A stretch of DNA of 64,000 bases from Zygnema cylindricum (taxonomy: Eukaryota; Streptophyta; Zygnematophyceae; Zygnematales; Zygnemataceae): the NCBI GenBank assembly GCA_037447655.1, contig JBBHKE010002922.1:1-64000 (forward strand), in the 5' to 3' direction. Positions 44,647-60,444 of the stretch are shown piece by piece; positions within the stretch are counted from its first letter, which is position 1; each line of letters opens with the position of its first letter. The translations under genes and the position numbers were made by a program. The notes beneath the pieces are model-generated. The model saw only the letters and a list, made by a program, of their open reading frames with translations. It searched no databases and was not told the origin of the DNA.

Positions 44647-47600
44647 TATTCCGTTTTTCGTACATTTCCGTATATTTTCCCTACTTTTAATCCGTACACA
44701 TAAAAATTGCAATTTTTACGAACTTTTCAAAAACTACAAATATTAGCGCATTTCCGTAAAAAAATCAAAGTTTGTACGTTTGGTACCTATGTGCTTTATC
44801 CTATCAAGTGGGTTAAGGCTTATACCCAAAAATTGGCAAAGGTTTTTCCTTTGGCTTATAATCCTTCAAACGTGAGATCCCATGCCTTTGAAAAATACAG
44901 TTTCTGATTTTCCTATAATATAAAATTAACCCCATAATTTACGTATAGTTGTAAAATCCCCGAAAAAGGTTTAAGTAGCAAGAAGTTTGGTCTCTTTCTC
45001 ACATGTCATTTTGACACCTCTATCTTCGAAAGGCATTTTCCTCGAGGCCAACAGTACATGGAACTCTACTTATAAGTCTATGCACAATATTGTAATGTTC
45101 AACGTTGCCGCTCCGATCTAAAACTTGATGTTTTGTACAATGTCTCGTTTTACCATTCCATATGATATTTCGGCCGCGAACTCATAGTCCTATTCCAGAT
45201 ATGATATTTTTCCATCAATTTTCTACTTATTTGGGCAATCTAAGGATCTGCCTTCACATCTCCTACGTAGTCAAAATCCCCAAACAATTTGTATTGTGAA
45301 AGGTATCAACCGCTTAACGCCTCTATAATTGATAGCTTGACTATTTCAACTTCTAAACTTAACTACGTGGATCTATAAAGTGAAGTTTGGGATTAGCCTT
45401 TGGAGCAACAACGGACGCCATCAGCAAACACCCCAAGGTTCATCCTACTATATGCAAACACAAAAAGGTTCGAAAACACAGTACAAAGTAGATTTAAAAA
45501 TGAAAAAAGGTCAAATGAAATATTGAACACTGAACATAATATGCATGTTATTCAACTTTGTCTTGATCCTATAATGAAAGGGTCGCACAACGAAGGTATA
45601 AAGTGCCCTTTAAGAAAGAGCATAATAGTATAGGACATGTGTATCTCCATTCCAGCAATAACAAAGTTTGTTCTTTCTTTTTAAAAATTATGAAATATGA
45701 GTTTGTGTTTCATGTGACTAGCTTTGCCTTTCTTTGGCACCTATGTATGTAAAATAGCTACGTGGTCGAATTCGAATCATAAGTGTGTCGCTCAAATATA
45801 ATGGATGGTTATGCTTCTCTAAAACGGATCTAAGTGAGTGTTGGTCGATGGGAGATTACCTCGAGTGTATTAAGCCATTCGTGATTGATTGGGATCGCAT
45901 TTTTTCACATAGTGGGTGTCGCACAAAATTGTAATTGAAAATAGCACGTAAAAAGTTTACTAATCGAAATATTATACATGCGGGAATTGCAAGCGAACAC
46001 CAACACGTCAAAGGCTTACGTAGAGCTATGAGCTCGTTGAAAAACAGTTCTTTACGCTGATACAATTACGTGCCGTAAATATATTTCAGATAGGAAGCGG
46101 GTTGTTTATCATGATAACGCTATTGTTGTTGTCGAGTTAAATGGCAATGTTCGAAAAATAAAGAACAAATTATGTTTTCACTATAGGCTTTAAATAAGCC
46201 ACTTGACGATTCCCCTTGTATAATTCATGTTGTAAAAATAATTCTAGACACACGAAATTAAGTCTTTTGACCCAAAATAAGCAAATTTGCACGTAGTGTT
46301 GCAATAAACGACACACCCAATCTTGTTTTGTTTGCCAAACCTATCGATAAATAGTAAAAGTTCGCTTACGTTACATTAATAGAAATGTACAACGCACATT
46401 AAAAAGTGGCATAATAAATTGTGGCACAAACATTAAAGTTATAGTAAATCTATTATTGTGAAATTTATTTGCAAACAACGTAATTAAACTTAGTTGATAG
46501 GGAGCCAATATGCAACAAACTTAGATTTTTTTTTTTCGTGTTGTTCTAAGCAAAAGATACCTTATGATACATTCGTAGAAATTTGGACATAAATGTTTGT
46601 AACTATGTGTACACATTCAAATCCATAACTCAGAAAATGAGAGTCATCTAGTTTTTGATTCTCCAAGCCAAAATCGATAATTGTTACTTAAAAAATTGTA
46701 AAATTTATGATTTAAAAAGTCGGTTTTTTAACACATGCATAAGTGTTCGTTTTAACTATTTTTAATATCTAACCATAACTTCATGTGTGTCACATCATTA
46801 TTTTAGATATAAAATAACGTAATGGGATCATGGTTGGCACTATTATGGGCTCTTAAACTTCAAATTTGGGTCTAAACATCCAACCTTGTACTATCATAAA
46901 AGACAATTTGTTAACCGAATTTGCCAAACTTATGCAGTGGGGATTTGTAAAGTGGCCTTTACTGCTTTTTTTTACACCCTAGTCGTATCTATCCCGTCGA
47001 GGTAGCATAAGCGTTCACAATCGACCAAATGTAAGGTTATCGCCCAAACATAACATAGTTGCAAATAACATGTAACAAAACAGTGATCAACTCCGATTGG
47101 GGCTAAATTCAACGAATTTGATCGGCTAGCGTGGCATGATGAACAGGTTGTCTCCCCCCTCCCCTGCCTAAATAGAAGAGTTACCAAAATTCCTTGCGGG
47201 TTCAAATATTAAGTTTTTTATTATGCGTTTTTGTGGTTACTCCATGCAGAATGGGGAAAAAACTCCATTTAACGTCATGAAGCTCAACCTATTATCTTTG
47301 TTAGTCTTAACCTTTTGGTTGGACTGTAAACTCATTTTCTACATTTACTCATCGAATTTCAACTTAAGTGTTGGATTGGAATTGTAAGATTATGTTTCGG
47401 TTGGAGATCTCCAAAATAAAAATTGAGCACAAAAAAAAGGTGATGTAAGTGCAAATAATAACGCTAATTTTGATAGCACTGTTGATAAACATGATAAGTT
47501 TTACACAGTTCGAGGTAAGTGCAAGTGCGAGGTAACATTGCCCAACGATACCTCTAATATTGCCGTGTGTGGCGTAGCGTACCGATACTGGATTTTATGG

Positions 47601-47649
47601 GTTGACAAAGTAACGCCACATCAGATTGACAATAGTGTAAAGTACAATA
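44647..47649. other. About 3 kb with no supportable gene
   Basis: AT-rich. Several stretches (around 45100-46200) have the look of old coding sequence broken by stops, but I could not match a family. A short frame at 46972-47205, minus, is not recognised. No repeats stood out. Confidence 0.35.
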
Positions 47650-47690
47650 CACAGCTGATCGTTATAAGTGTTAATAACTCTAATTTTGTC
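47650..47690 (+). repeat. Orphan Tc1/mariner-type left end
   Basis: After TA, CACAGCTGATCGTTATAAGT resembles the left end CACCGCGAATATTTATAAGT. No partner was identified. Confidence 0.35.
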
Positions 47691-48185
47691 GCGGCTTTTT
47701 TCAGCCCAAAATCATAAACTAGTGTTTATTAACATTAAAATATAATTAACGCTAATATGGAAAGTATTTATTTAGTGTTAACCATTTTATATTACGTTCG
47801 TCAGAACTAGTGTGATGTAAGAGAAGCTCGTTTTCGTACATCGTGTCTACGTGCCATCTCATTTCTACAACAAGAAGTGATTTTCACATGTAAATTAGTA
47901 AATTAGGGAATTGCTAATCGTAGAGACGATTTTTGTAGCGAAAAGGTAGTTGTCAAAAATTGTACATTTGAAGTACAGTTTCGTACAAGCTACGTACCTT
48001 TAAGTTCTAATTTGACGCTCAATCCGTCGAACAATTTTGACTGGCAAAATATTGTAACGGCGGTTAAAAAACTATCGCGCTTGCGAACGTCGACAGTCAT
48101 GAAAAAAAAACAATTCACACGGCCGGCGCAGGTTTAATGTAATAAAATTGAGGCAACCATATAAAAATAAAATGGATGCGCGCAG

Positions 48186-48534
48186 GTAGTTACTGACTTC
48201 ACGTGAGCTCCATTGTGAAAGCACACATCGACAGTTGACTTAGCTGCAAAAATATAATATTTTCGCGAACCGCTACGCTGAACTTGGACACAAATTAAAA
48301 GACGACGTACGACATGTATAAATTTGCACGAAACGAAATAAACTTCGTACAAAATATAAAACCGTACTCGCGTATAAAAATATCAATGAAACTAAAATGA
48401 CGCGTCGTCACGCGCGACCAAATGAAGCCACACTATTTACGAATCAACATTCTTACATTGAATAAGTACTTCACATTGATTCACATTGTCGGTGTGTGCT
48501 TTCACAGTGGAGCTCACGTGAAGTGAGTAACTAC
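48186..48534. mobile_element. 349-bp inverted-repeat element
   Basis: About 47 bp at 48186 (GTAGTTACTGACTTCACGTG, then AGCTCCATTGTGAAAGCACA) is repeated inverted up to 48534 with four mismatches. TA lies at both ends (48187-48188, 48532-48533), so it may be a Stowaway-like element. Its right TA is also the left TA of the large Tc1-type element. Non-coding. Confidence 0.72.
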
Positions 48535-49336
48535 ACCGTCAATCGCTATTAGAGTAAAGGAATAAATAGCGCAAAAAAAAAATAGTGTTATTAACACTAA
48601 TCGGGATAATTTTTATTTTGAAAAAAAATATATATACTAATTAATACCTAACTGTAATTTGGGTTGTCCTAAATAATAAATACCCGCCCTTTCGATGTCT
48701 ACAGTAATATGTGTATTTGTACAAAATCTGACAATTCGTACGCCGTCGTGCTATTCACACGGTCGACGGACGAACATATGAGAACGTGATTTTTGTCGAC
48801 TAGCTTGCATCTCTTTCTTCCAGTGCACATTCACATGTGTGCGCAATAATGTTAAGTGTCTTTTTATGCCTTTGAAATTCAAGAAGTACCATTTCGTACG
48901 AAAATATCCTGTCGGTACGCAACCCTATTTCCATCGCAGTGTACTTCCATTATTAACGCTAATTGAAAAAAAAACGTTTTTTTTTTGGGTAAAAAGGGGA
49001 GTCTCCTGTCTGGCCAATTATGCAGTCTCAATAGAAGTATATTCTCTAATACACATGTGGATTATTTTTTATCATACGTGCAATCTCACTACAATGACAA
49101 ATCTTTAGGGGGTTGGCAAAAGCACTTGTATTAATTGAAAAAAAGGATACAATATCATTCATTGTGTCACAAAATACTATCTATCCTACATTTTATTTAA
49201 ATGTAATCTAACATAATCTATCACACCAAACAAATCACTAAAAAAAAAAAATACAAACAAACCACACTATTATACGATAACACATAACTCCCGCCCTTCG
49301 CCTTCACTTAGTAATTCTTATCCATAACAAGGTTCC

Positions 49337-53140
<3,804 letters not shown>

Positions 53141-54287
53141 ATTGGTAAAAAATAACAGGTAACAGTTTTGGTTAGGAATGGATGCGAAACAAAGAAAGGT
53201 AAGGATAATATCAAAGACGATTGCTTAAGGTGAATAAGCTGTGCCATGGTTGTCCAAATATAGAAATATATATAGCAAATATGATATCCCAAAGAGAAGA
53301 AAGAGCGGGAAGGTTTTTGAGTCAAGAATGCAGTTTTTAAATTTTGGTTAAATTTTAGACGCCGCAACTTTTGAAAACATCACAAAAATGTATCATTTGA
53401 AATTTGATTGTGAAATATTTTTAAAACGTCAAAAAAAAAGCGGGAATGAACGAAAATGAGCGCGGGTTACAGTGGGAAAATATGCACGTGGTAGGCGACG
53501 ATGATTTTTGTGAAACGCCATGAATAATGCATCAGGTTAATGGATGTACGGAAATTGGTTTGAATAGGCGATGACACGTTAATCCGGTTGTTTCACATTG
53601 TGGTCGACAATTTCTAGCCATAAAATGTAAGTGGGTTGAAAGCATGCCACGCGTAAGGTTGATCGACCGTTCATAGCACAACTTGCTGATGACAAGTTGG
53701 ATTTTTTTGTTTTTACCTCCATTTAGAATGAACATTAACGCTAATACATGTGAACGTCGACGCTATTAACTATTATATTTAATAATGCTGCGACCGGAAA
53801 GCAATCAATTTAGCGTTAAGACACTTATTAACGTTAATATACTCTAATACAACCGTTAAACAGCGACATAATTAGAGTTTAAGCGCGGTATTAGTGTGTA
53901 TTTAACTAGAACCTAATTACAAGAGACGTGATTTTTGAACGCAACAGCGTGCCGATGTCAGTTCGAAATTCGTGCTTACGGGAAACATAACTGATCACAC
54001 ATTACACAATTCCCGAAGTCGCGTTAACATGTAATTGCGTAAATATTTTCCGGCAAACGCGGATGTCGCAAAAACGATACGGCGTACGATTTAAACAAAT
54101 TCCGTACATTCACAAATTTTAGGGTTTAGATATTATTGTCCGACATTTATTACAAAACAATTTACAAATTAGAGTGAATGATAAATTAGTATCATGGTGT
54201 ACCCGAAAAAACACAATTTACCGTAAAGTACGCTAATTGTTTCATTACGCTATATTTTTTATTACGCTAATAGCGATTCACGGTGTA

Positions 54288-54982
54288 CTGAAGTACGGAG
54301 CCAATCAATTCAGTGTACATTACAGAAAGGTACTTGGCCCGGAGTACTTTCTATACGGCCATTGTTCGACATGGCCAAGAAGGTGATGCGTGCCATTTCC
54401 GGGTTCGCCAAAGTATGTTCCAGATATGCCACCATCCAATGTCATGTTGCCACGTGTCACCCGGTGTGCCTGGGACCGCAAACCGCCAAATCGTCCATTT
54501 CGCAATGCCAACTACTTCCTCCGCCATCCGATTGATATCAGCCTTAATTTATAGTCATTAAAATAGAAGCAATACTTTTAGATGTAATTCTATCTAACTA
54601 TATCTATGTGATTGTGGTTTGTTCGTTAGTTAAGTGAACTTTCCTATTTTCACATCTTTAAGTAGGTATCGTACCCTAAATATCTCGACACTGGTGCTAC
54701 GCTACATGGTAATGACGCTGTTCTATTCAGACGGACGCTAGGTACCAAGATCAAATCCTGGGTTTGTTAACCGTTTTTGGTAAGTTTAATAAAGGACCGC
54801 CTTTTGACTCTAGGAGAAGCATAGTCAGCCATGGCTCTAGCTTTTTCTTAAGCCTCAAGTGACTACGACAAGTATAGGGCTAGAGAGACAAGTTAGAAGC
54901 AGGCTGCCTCTGCTTGTCTTTCCTCATTTTAGATTACTTAAGAAACCTAGAAAATACATAAGAAAGCCTTTTAATTTCAACA
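54288..54982 (-). repeat. Family II LTR, antisense and incomplete
   Basis: The minus strand from 54982 reads TGTTGAAATTAAAAGGC, then TATTTTCTAGGTTTC, as in the other LTR starts. The G-box CACGTGG is at 54450-54456. It is cut at about 54288 by the right end of the Tc1-type element and so lacks the TATA region. On its other side, gag of copia body 11 begins in the plus direction. Confidence 0.75.
54690..54775 (+). other. tRNA-like sequence antisense in LTR
   Basis: On the plus strand (antisense to the LTR): CTACATGGTAATGACGCTG resembles an A-box region and GGTACCAAGATCAAATCCTG a B-box region. Same place and orientation relative to the LTR as in the other copies. Confidence 0.45.
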
Positions 54983-56077
54983 ATAGGGGCTTTGTGCGAA
55001 AAACAATAATGGGGTATCATCAGTGGATAAATGAAACACCCACCTTGGGGAACTCCAGCAGGGTTTGGAGGAATCACGTTTTTTGCAGCAAGAACTGCTC
55101 CAACGGAAGAGGCATACGATGGGGACAACAGTGTGTCCAAAAAGGGGAAAGGGAAGGTGACACCTCTTACTCCTATTTCACCTATTGCTACGGCACTCGG
55201 AGCGGTGGGCGTGAAAACTGTAGAGTACAACACCCAAATGTGGGAAAACACAAATATGGATGTCAAAAACTTCATTGTAAGACACCTCACTCAAGCTTTG
55301 GCAACCCGTCATCTTCACATTTACAAGGACGAGGAGTTCTGGGTGGGTTTGGTGGAGATCTATAGAGCTGGTACAAATCAGGAGCTTCAGTTGGCTAAGA
55401 AAAAGCTAGTGAATTACACTTACAAAGGGGGCAAGGTGTTAGACTACTGCAATAATCTTTTTTTTTTCTATATAGAGATGGAGAGTGCCAGGTGGACAAG
55501 TACAATGAAGATGAAAGTTAACACTCTCATCATGGAATTACCCGACGAGTAGGAAAACATAGTGTATCGAGTACAAGAAATGACTGACAGTTCATGGAAG
55601 TGGAATACAAAGGTTCAAATAATACTTGTGAAGGAGAACACTAAGAAAGAGCATTCAAGCTTTAGCTGTCGGAGCGGACTGTGGGGGAAGGACCTGAAGA
55701 AACCGAACAAAGGGGAAAGAGATGTGGGTAGAGGACCTAGGCCCCCAAACGGCCTTTGTCACTTTTGCAAAAAGTCGAGACACTTCATAACGGATTGTGT
55801 CAAGTTGTCGGAGCAGAGGCTCCAAGAGAATCGTGGTGGGGGTTCTTCAAGAGGGAAGAAGAAGCGCTTGTGGTCACAAAAGTGGAAGGAAAAATTGAGG
55901 ACGAGTCCTCTGAGCAAGAGGACGGGGAGCTCTATCTTGAAAAAATTGGAGGAGAAGGATATTCCTCATAAACAAAAGTGTGCCCTTGGAGCTGTTTGGG
56001 AAGCTCCGAAAGAAGGATGGATTATCGACTCAGGTGCATCTATGCATATGTGTCGTGACAAGCATCTTTTTACCTAG
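54983..56077 (+). pseudogene. Copia family II gag and protease (body 11)
   Basis: From 55031 one frame of 349 codons with a single TAG at 55550: WENTNMDVKNFIVRHLTQAL, YTYKGGKVLDYCNN, the knuckle CHFCKKSRHFITDC (a conserved Gly is Arg) and the protease WIIDSGASMHMCRDKHLFT with intact DSGAS. It ends with TAG at 56075, where sister copies read LKKIP onward. Confidence 0.85.
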
Positions 56078-56102
56078 CTAAAAAAGATTCCCGCGGTAGA
56101 AA

Positions 56103-57048
56103 TTGAGTGTGGGGATGAGAGTAGTTACCACGGTTCTAATGGGCTCGGTAGATTTGAAAGTTTTAGTGGAAGGTAAGACTTCTATACTCACCTTCTTTGA
56201 TGTGCTTTACATTCCTCAGCGGAGTAAATATCTTGTCTCTATGTCTGTATTAGATGACAAAGAGTTTGATCCCTTCACTTCGAACGGAGTCTTTTTTGCT
56301 AAGTATATGGATGAGGTCTACTTCACGGCAGATAAGGGTAGCCAAGGAATGTTTAGGCTTAACCTGAGTGACGGAAAGAATAATGCTTACTATGTTGGTG
56401 TTCCAAAGTTGATGTTTTGGCATAAGCGGTTGGGGCATGTGCATTTTAATAGGTTGAGGGAAATGAAGAAGCTTGGTGAAGTAGAAGGCATTCAGTTTGG
56501 GGATAATGAAAATATGGATGATTGTAGTGGCTATGCCCAAGGTAAGGCTCACAGACTACCGTTTCCAAAAGCCGCCAAAAGCCGCCACTTAAAGAGGTGA
56601 GAAAGTACTATATCTACTACTCACAGATATCAGGGGACCACCAAGGGTACCTTCGGTTGGAGAGAAAAGGTTTATACTGACAATAATCGATGTTTGCTCT
56701 AAATATTCTCGAGTCTACTTCCTAAAAACAAAGGCTGAAACATCAATTTACTTCAAAGAATATTATGTCTGGAGTGAGAAGTTGCACGGAACCCCCATTA
56801 AGAGAATAAGGAGTGATAATCGAGAAGAGTATACTTCTTACCAATTTGAGGAGTATTTGAGGGATGGGGGAGTTCAACATCAAAGAACTTTGCCGTATGA
56901 TATAGAGAAAAACGGGATAGCTGAAAGGTTGAACCGGACTATAAAAGATATTGTATGCAATATGTTGGCTGCCAAGAAGATAAGAAATAGATTTTGGGCC
57001 GAATCCATGAACTGTGCTAACTACAATAAGAATAAAGTCTTTAATTAG
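56103..57048 (+). pseudogene. Copia family II protease end and integrase (body 11)
   Basis: 56103-56600: protease C-terminus and pre-integrase, FWHKRLGHVHFNRLREMKKL and CSGYAQGKAHRLPF. After broken frames, 56782-57048 reads HGTPIKRIRSDNREEYTSYQ (the conserved GGEY is REEY), then EKNGIAERLNRTIKDIV. A short AAAAGCCGCC duplication at 56562-56580 causes a frame break. Inactive. Confidence 0.82.
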
Positions 57049-57059
57049 CAATGTAAGGA

Positions 57060-58063
57060 ATGACACCTTATGAGAGATGGGTTGGAAGGAAACCACATAT
57101 TTCTCGCTTGAAATTATTCGGTAGTCAAGTTTACACTCTTGGTACGGACAAGAAAAACTGGAAACTATATGCTAAGGGAAAACCGAGATATTTTGTGGGA
57201 TATGATGAGGATGTTAAGCGATATAGAGTTTATGACTTAGCAAAACAAGATATAATTTTGGTAAAACACCTAGTTATCATGGATGAAGGGAAGTCATTTG
57301 ATCCATTCAAAACCACGAAGAAGATAAAAATCAGTTTTGAGTTCGAGAGTGAGGAGGACTCGGTTCTTCCTCGAAGGGACATAAGTGAAACTATGATTGC
57401 ACATTCAAGGGAGATCCAGGATAGTGGAGAAATACCGCAAGCTCGTACACACTCTGAGATGACAAAAGAGGAGGAACCGGAACAGGTTTCCATGGATAGG
57501 GGAGCCGATGAGACAGTGAGGAGAATTCTGAGACTTCTCTCCATTCCAGCTTCGAATTTTAAAGGAGGGCGGAGAAACAAGAGTAAGATACAAGAAAAAC
57601 AAGCCGCTCACAAGGTAACAAAGTTGTCTCACCCTCATGAGCCTCAGTCATACTTAGAGGTAGTGAACACTCTAGAGAAAGACAAATGAATTAGGGCCAT
57701 AAACATTGAGATGGCCTCCATCATAGAAGTAAATCCTTGGGAACTGGTGAATTGTCCTTCAGACGGTAAACGTATTGGTTCCAAATGGGAGTTTAAACTG
57801 ATACTAAACCTAGATAACACTATTGAAAGATATAAGGCTCGATTGGTAGCAAAGGGGTTCACCCAAAAGGAGGGGATTGATTATGAGAGGACCTTCGCTT
57901 TTGCTGTTCGATTCCCATCTGTAAAGATTCTCCTCAGTCTAGTGACAACGGAAGACATTGAGATACACCATATGGACATTAAGACCGCCTTCCTCAATGG
58001 TGAGTTAGAGGAAGAAATCTTCATGCGTCAACCACAGGATTTTGTGGAAGATGGTGAAGAGAG
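57060..58063 (+). pseudogene. Copia family II integrase C-terminus and reverse transcriptase (body 11)
   Basis: One frame from 57060 with a TGA at 57687 (Trp in sister copies): PYERWVGRKPHISRLKLFGS, GYDEDVKRYRVYDL, an acidic linker, [40 protein letters not shown] and HHMDIKTAFLNGELEEEIFM. It stops at about 58063. The YVDD active site is lost with the 3' part. Confidence 0.85.
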
Positions 58064-58130
58064 CTGAAATTCTGTGGTCTCCATTGACCCACAGAATGAG
58101 CAGCCTATGTAAAGCCTCTAGGATAATATT
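58064..58130 (-). repeat. Leader and gag start beyond the 3' LTR
   Basis: On the minus strand: CTTTACATAGGCTGCTCATT, then ATG at 58084 (ATGGAGACCACAGAATTTCA) as in 63372-63445. It follows directly after the 3' LTR of body 12 and is cut after seven codons. It is the beginning of a second, tandem copy sharing that LTR. Confidence 0.75.
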
Positions 58131-58947
58131 TTCCCCTTCTAATTTCCGGCTAAATAAGCGCCGCCCAGGCACACAAATATTCTGACCACTCTAACCCTTC
58201 TGAGGACAAGACTCCCATGAATCAAACGCAAAAAGAATCACTAAATTTGCTCCCTGACAGTTAGTTATGGCTGGTGAAAGATGACCTTTATAGTTACATG
58301 CTCTCTTAGAGAGAGAGGTACCTTAATATTACTAAGTCTTGGTCTGCCTACTCACGATTACCTACTACTAAACCCTAGTCCAATAGGAACACTATATAGT
58401 ACAAGAAGGTACAATGGGCGATGTACTTATTGTACGACCATTGTACGACAGGGTCTACAAGGTGACACCTGTCAAATCGGAAGCCATGGTTCCTCCTCCC
58501 ATCTTCTCCGGTATTAAATAATGTGGCGCCACGTGGTACCGCGTGACGCTATCTCCATATGCTGCCAAAAGCTCAGTTCGCGTGGCGGCTATATTGTCGG
58601 CCGTTTGATCAAAACATATTTTTCACTGTTCAGATTCGCGTACATGCAGGAATTGCTCTTTTTGGTTTGTCTGCTGTTAATTAGCTGTTGCGTTAATGTT
58701 TATATATTTATGAAACCCGTCACGTGTATTGTTTCGTAACGCCTTAATGGTTAAGGCGTTAAGCTATAGAAAATAGGTCGCAGGTTCAAATCTAGAGTTT
58801 GGCATCATTTTAGTAAAATACCCTTTACTTCAAAAACTGCCACTTTCTAAATATCGCGGCAGCCATGGCGCGCCTTTAATCCTCACTCTCTTTCTTTAAA
58901 GTAGAACTAAAATAGGGAAGTGAACTATTAATTACCACTTTTCAACA
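58131..58947 (-). repeat. 3' LTR of copia body 12
   Basis: Begins on the minus strand at 58947 with TGTTGAAAAGTGG, directly after a polypurine tract. G-box CACGTGG at 58530-58536; TATAAAGG at 58285-58292 preceded by CTCTAAGAGAGCATG. An antisense tRNA-like stretch is at 58739-58800. The end near 58131 is set by similarity of what follows to the leader at 63445. Confidence 0.78.
58739..58800 (+). other. tRNA-like sequence antisense in LTR
   Basis: On the plus strand: CCTTAATGGTTAAGGCGTTA, a CTAT-AGAAA-ATAG stem-loop in the anticodon position, and CGCAGGTTCAAATCTAGA like a T-arm. It is the clearest cloverleaf-like arrangement of the five copies, though the acceptor stem is poor. Confidence 0.5.
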
Positions 58948-58959
58948 CTCCCCTTAATT
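58948..58959 (-). other. Polypurine tract of copia body 12
   Basis: AATTAAGGGGAG on the minus strand immediately before the LTR start TGTTGAA. It is the expected primer site for plus-strand DNA synthesis. Confidence 0.8.
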
Positions 58960-58960
58960 C

Positions 58961-60441
58961 CTAGTCACTTTTCAATATTAATCCACAGTTTTCTTTGGAA
59001 TAAATCAACTTAGGGGAAGGCACTGCTTTTGTCATCATGTCTGCAATCATTTCTCTATCAGTTTTATGAACCACTTTAATAATTTTATTTTCTACCTTCT
59101 CTCTGACAAAGCTTAGTCTAATATCCATATGCTTAGCTTTGAAGTGATGTTTCGGATTAGCTGCTATCGAGATAGCAGCTTGATTATCACAAAAAACATT
59201 TTGAGTTCCAGACTTCATGAACCCAAGTTCTTCAAGAAGAGATTTAACCCACATTAATTCTTTGGTGGCAGCACAAGAAGCCATGTATTCAGCCTCCATA
59301 GTGGACTGAGCAACTACTTTTTGTTGCTTGCTACTCCAACAACATGCACCGGATCCAATTTGCAACACATATCCAGTCGTACACCTCCTTAAAGGCACAT
59401 CTCCATAATTAGCATCACTCCAAGTGGTGATGTCAGTGTGCTCCCCTCCCAAATGCAACCATAATTCCCTTGTCCCCACCAGATACCTCATCACCCTTTT
59501 GGCAGCCTCCTAGTCTCTCTTTCTTGGTTCATTTAGATTTCTACTAAGGACACCTACAGCTGCAGCTATATTTGGATAGGTACAGTTCATAAAATAAATT
59601 AAACTGCCTACAATTTGCCGATAAGGGATATTTTCCATATATTTTCTTTCTATCTCATCCATCTCATCATTAATGATCAATGTTCCTCTCTCTTCACTCC
59701 CCTCAAACACTTTCTTCAAATCAATATGAGTAGTACCTCCGTTTGCTTTTTCTATCTGAAATTTTTCTAGCATATTATTGATTGCTTCTTTTTGAGTGAG
59801 TCTTATAATTCTATTCCCTCTATCTCTCTCCATCTGAATTCCCAAAATGTACTTTGCTTCGCTAAGATCTTTCATATAAAAACTGCTTCTATGATCCCGT
59901 TTTAGTTTGTTAATTTTATCTAAGAACTTGCTTAAGACCAACAAATCATCTACATAAATAGCAATAAATAACACTCCATTCTCATCCTCAATTAAATATA
60001 TAGAGTGATCTGAACTAATTCTGATATACCCCAAACCGGTCAGAAATTCGTCGAGCTTTATATTCCACTGTCGCAGGGCTTTCATAAACCAATAGAGTGA
60101 TTTTATCAGTTTGCAAACTTTATTTTCTTCCCACTTTCCACGAATCCTTCCGGTTGCCTCATGTAAATTTCTTCTTCCAACTCTCCGTGCAAAAAGGTCG
60201 TTTTAATATCCATCTGGTGGATTTCCATATCCTCCACTACGGCTATACTTAAAAGGATTCTAACAGAAGGAAATCTGACTACAAGTGCAAAGGTTTCTCC
60301 GTAGTATATCCCCTCTCTCTGAGTATAACCTTTTGCAATTAACCTAGCTTTGTACCTCTCAATGGCATTATCCGGGTTTAATTTAAGTTTAAAAACCCGC
60401 TTACATCCAATCGGTTTTCGGTCCGGTGGACAATCTACCAA
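58961..60441 (-). pseudogene. Copia reverse transcriptase and RNase H (body 12)
   Basis: 60441-60106: VDCPPDRKPIGCKRVFKLKL, RYKARLIAKGYTQREGI, HQMDIKTTFLHGELEEEIYM. After a frameshift, one frame from 60085 to 58961 with a single TAG at about 59510 (DWEAAKR in sister copies): GVLFIAIYVDDLLVLSKFLD (intact active site), YILGIQMERD, YRQIVGSLIYFMNC, then RNase H WSDANYGDVP, SSKQQKVVAQSTMEAEYMAS, NVFCDNQAAISIAANPKHHF and KHMDIRLSFVREKVE. It ends IADMMTKAVPSPKL about 15 codons before the stop. Nearly intact. Confidence 0.9.
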
Positions 60442-60444
60442 CTC

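Larger units (their letters stand above)
54983..58063 (+). mobile_element. Copia body 11 (family II), truncated at both ends
   Basis: It begins inside gag (GALCEK, right at the antisense LTR) and ends within reverse transcriptase (QDFVEDGEE) at about 58063. There it meets the start of a minus-strand gag from the neighbouring element. Closest to body 4 by eye. Neither LTR of its own is present. Confidence 0.83.

Noticed and set aside
44647-47649. A decayed gypsy element
   Set aside because: Some frames looked vaguely like integrase or RNase H, but no motif (YVDD, HHCC, DDE) could be found on either strand.
58739-58800. A functional tRNA gene
   Set aside because: T-arm-like and anticodon-like parts are present, but the acceptor stem does not pair, and the same stretch recurs in diverged form in other LTRs.
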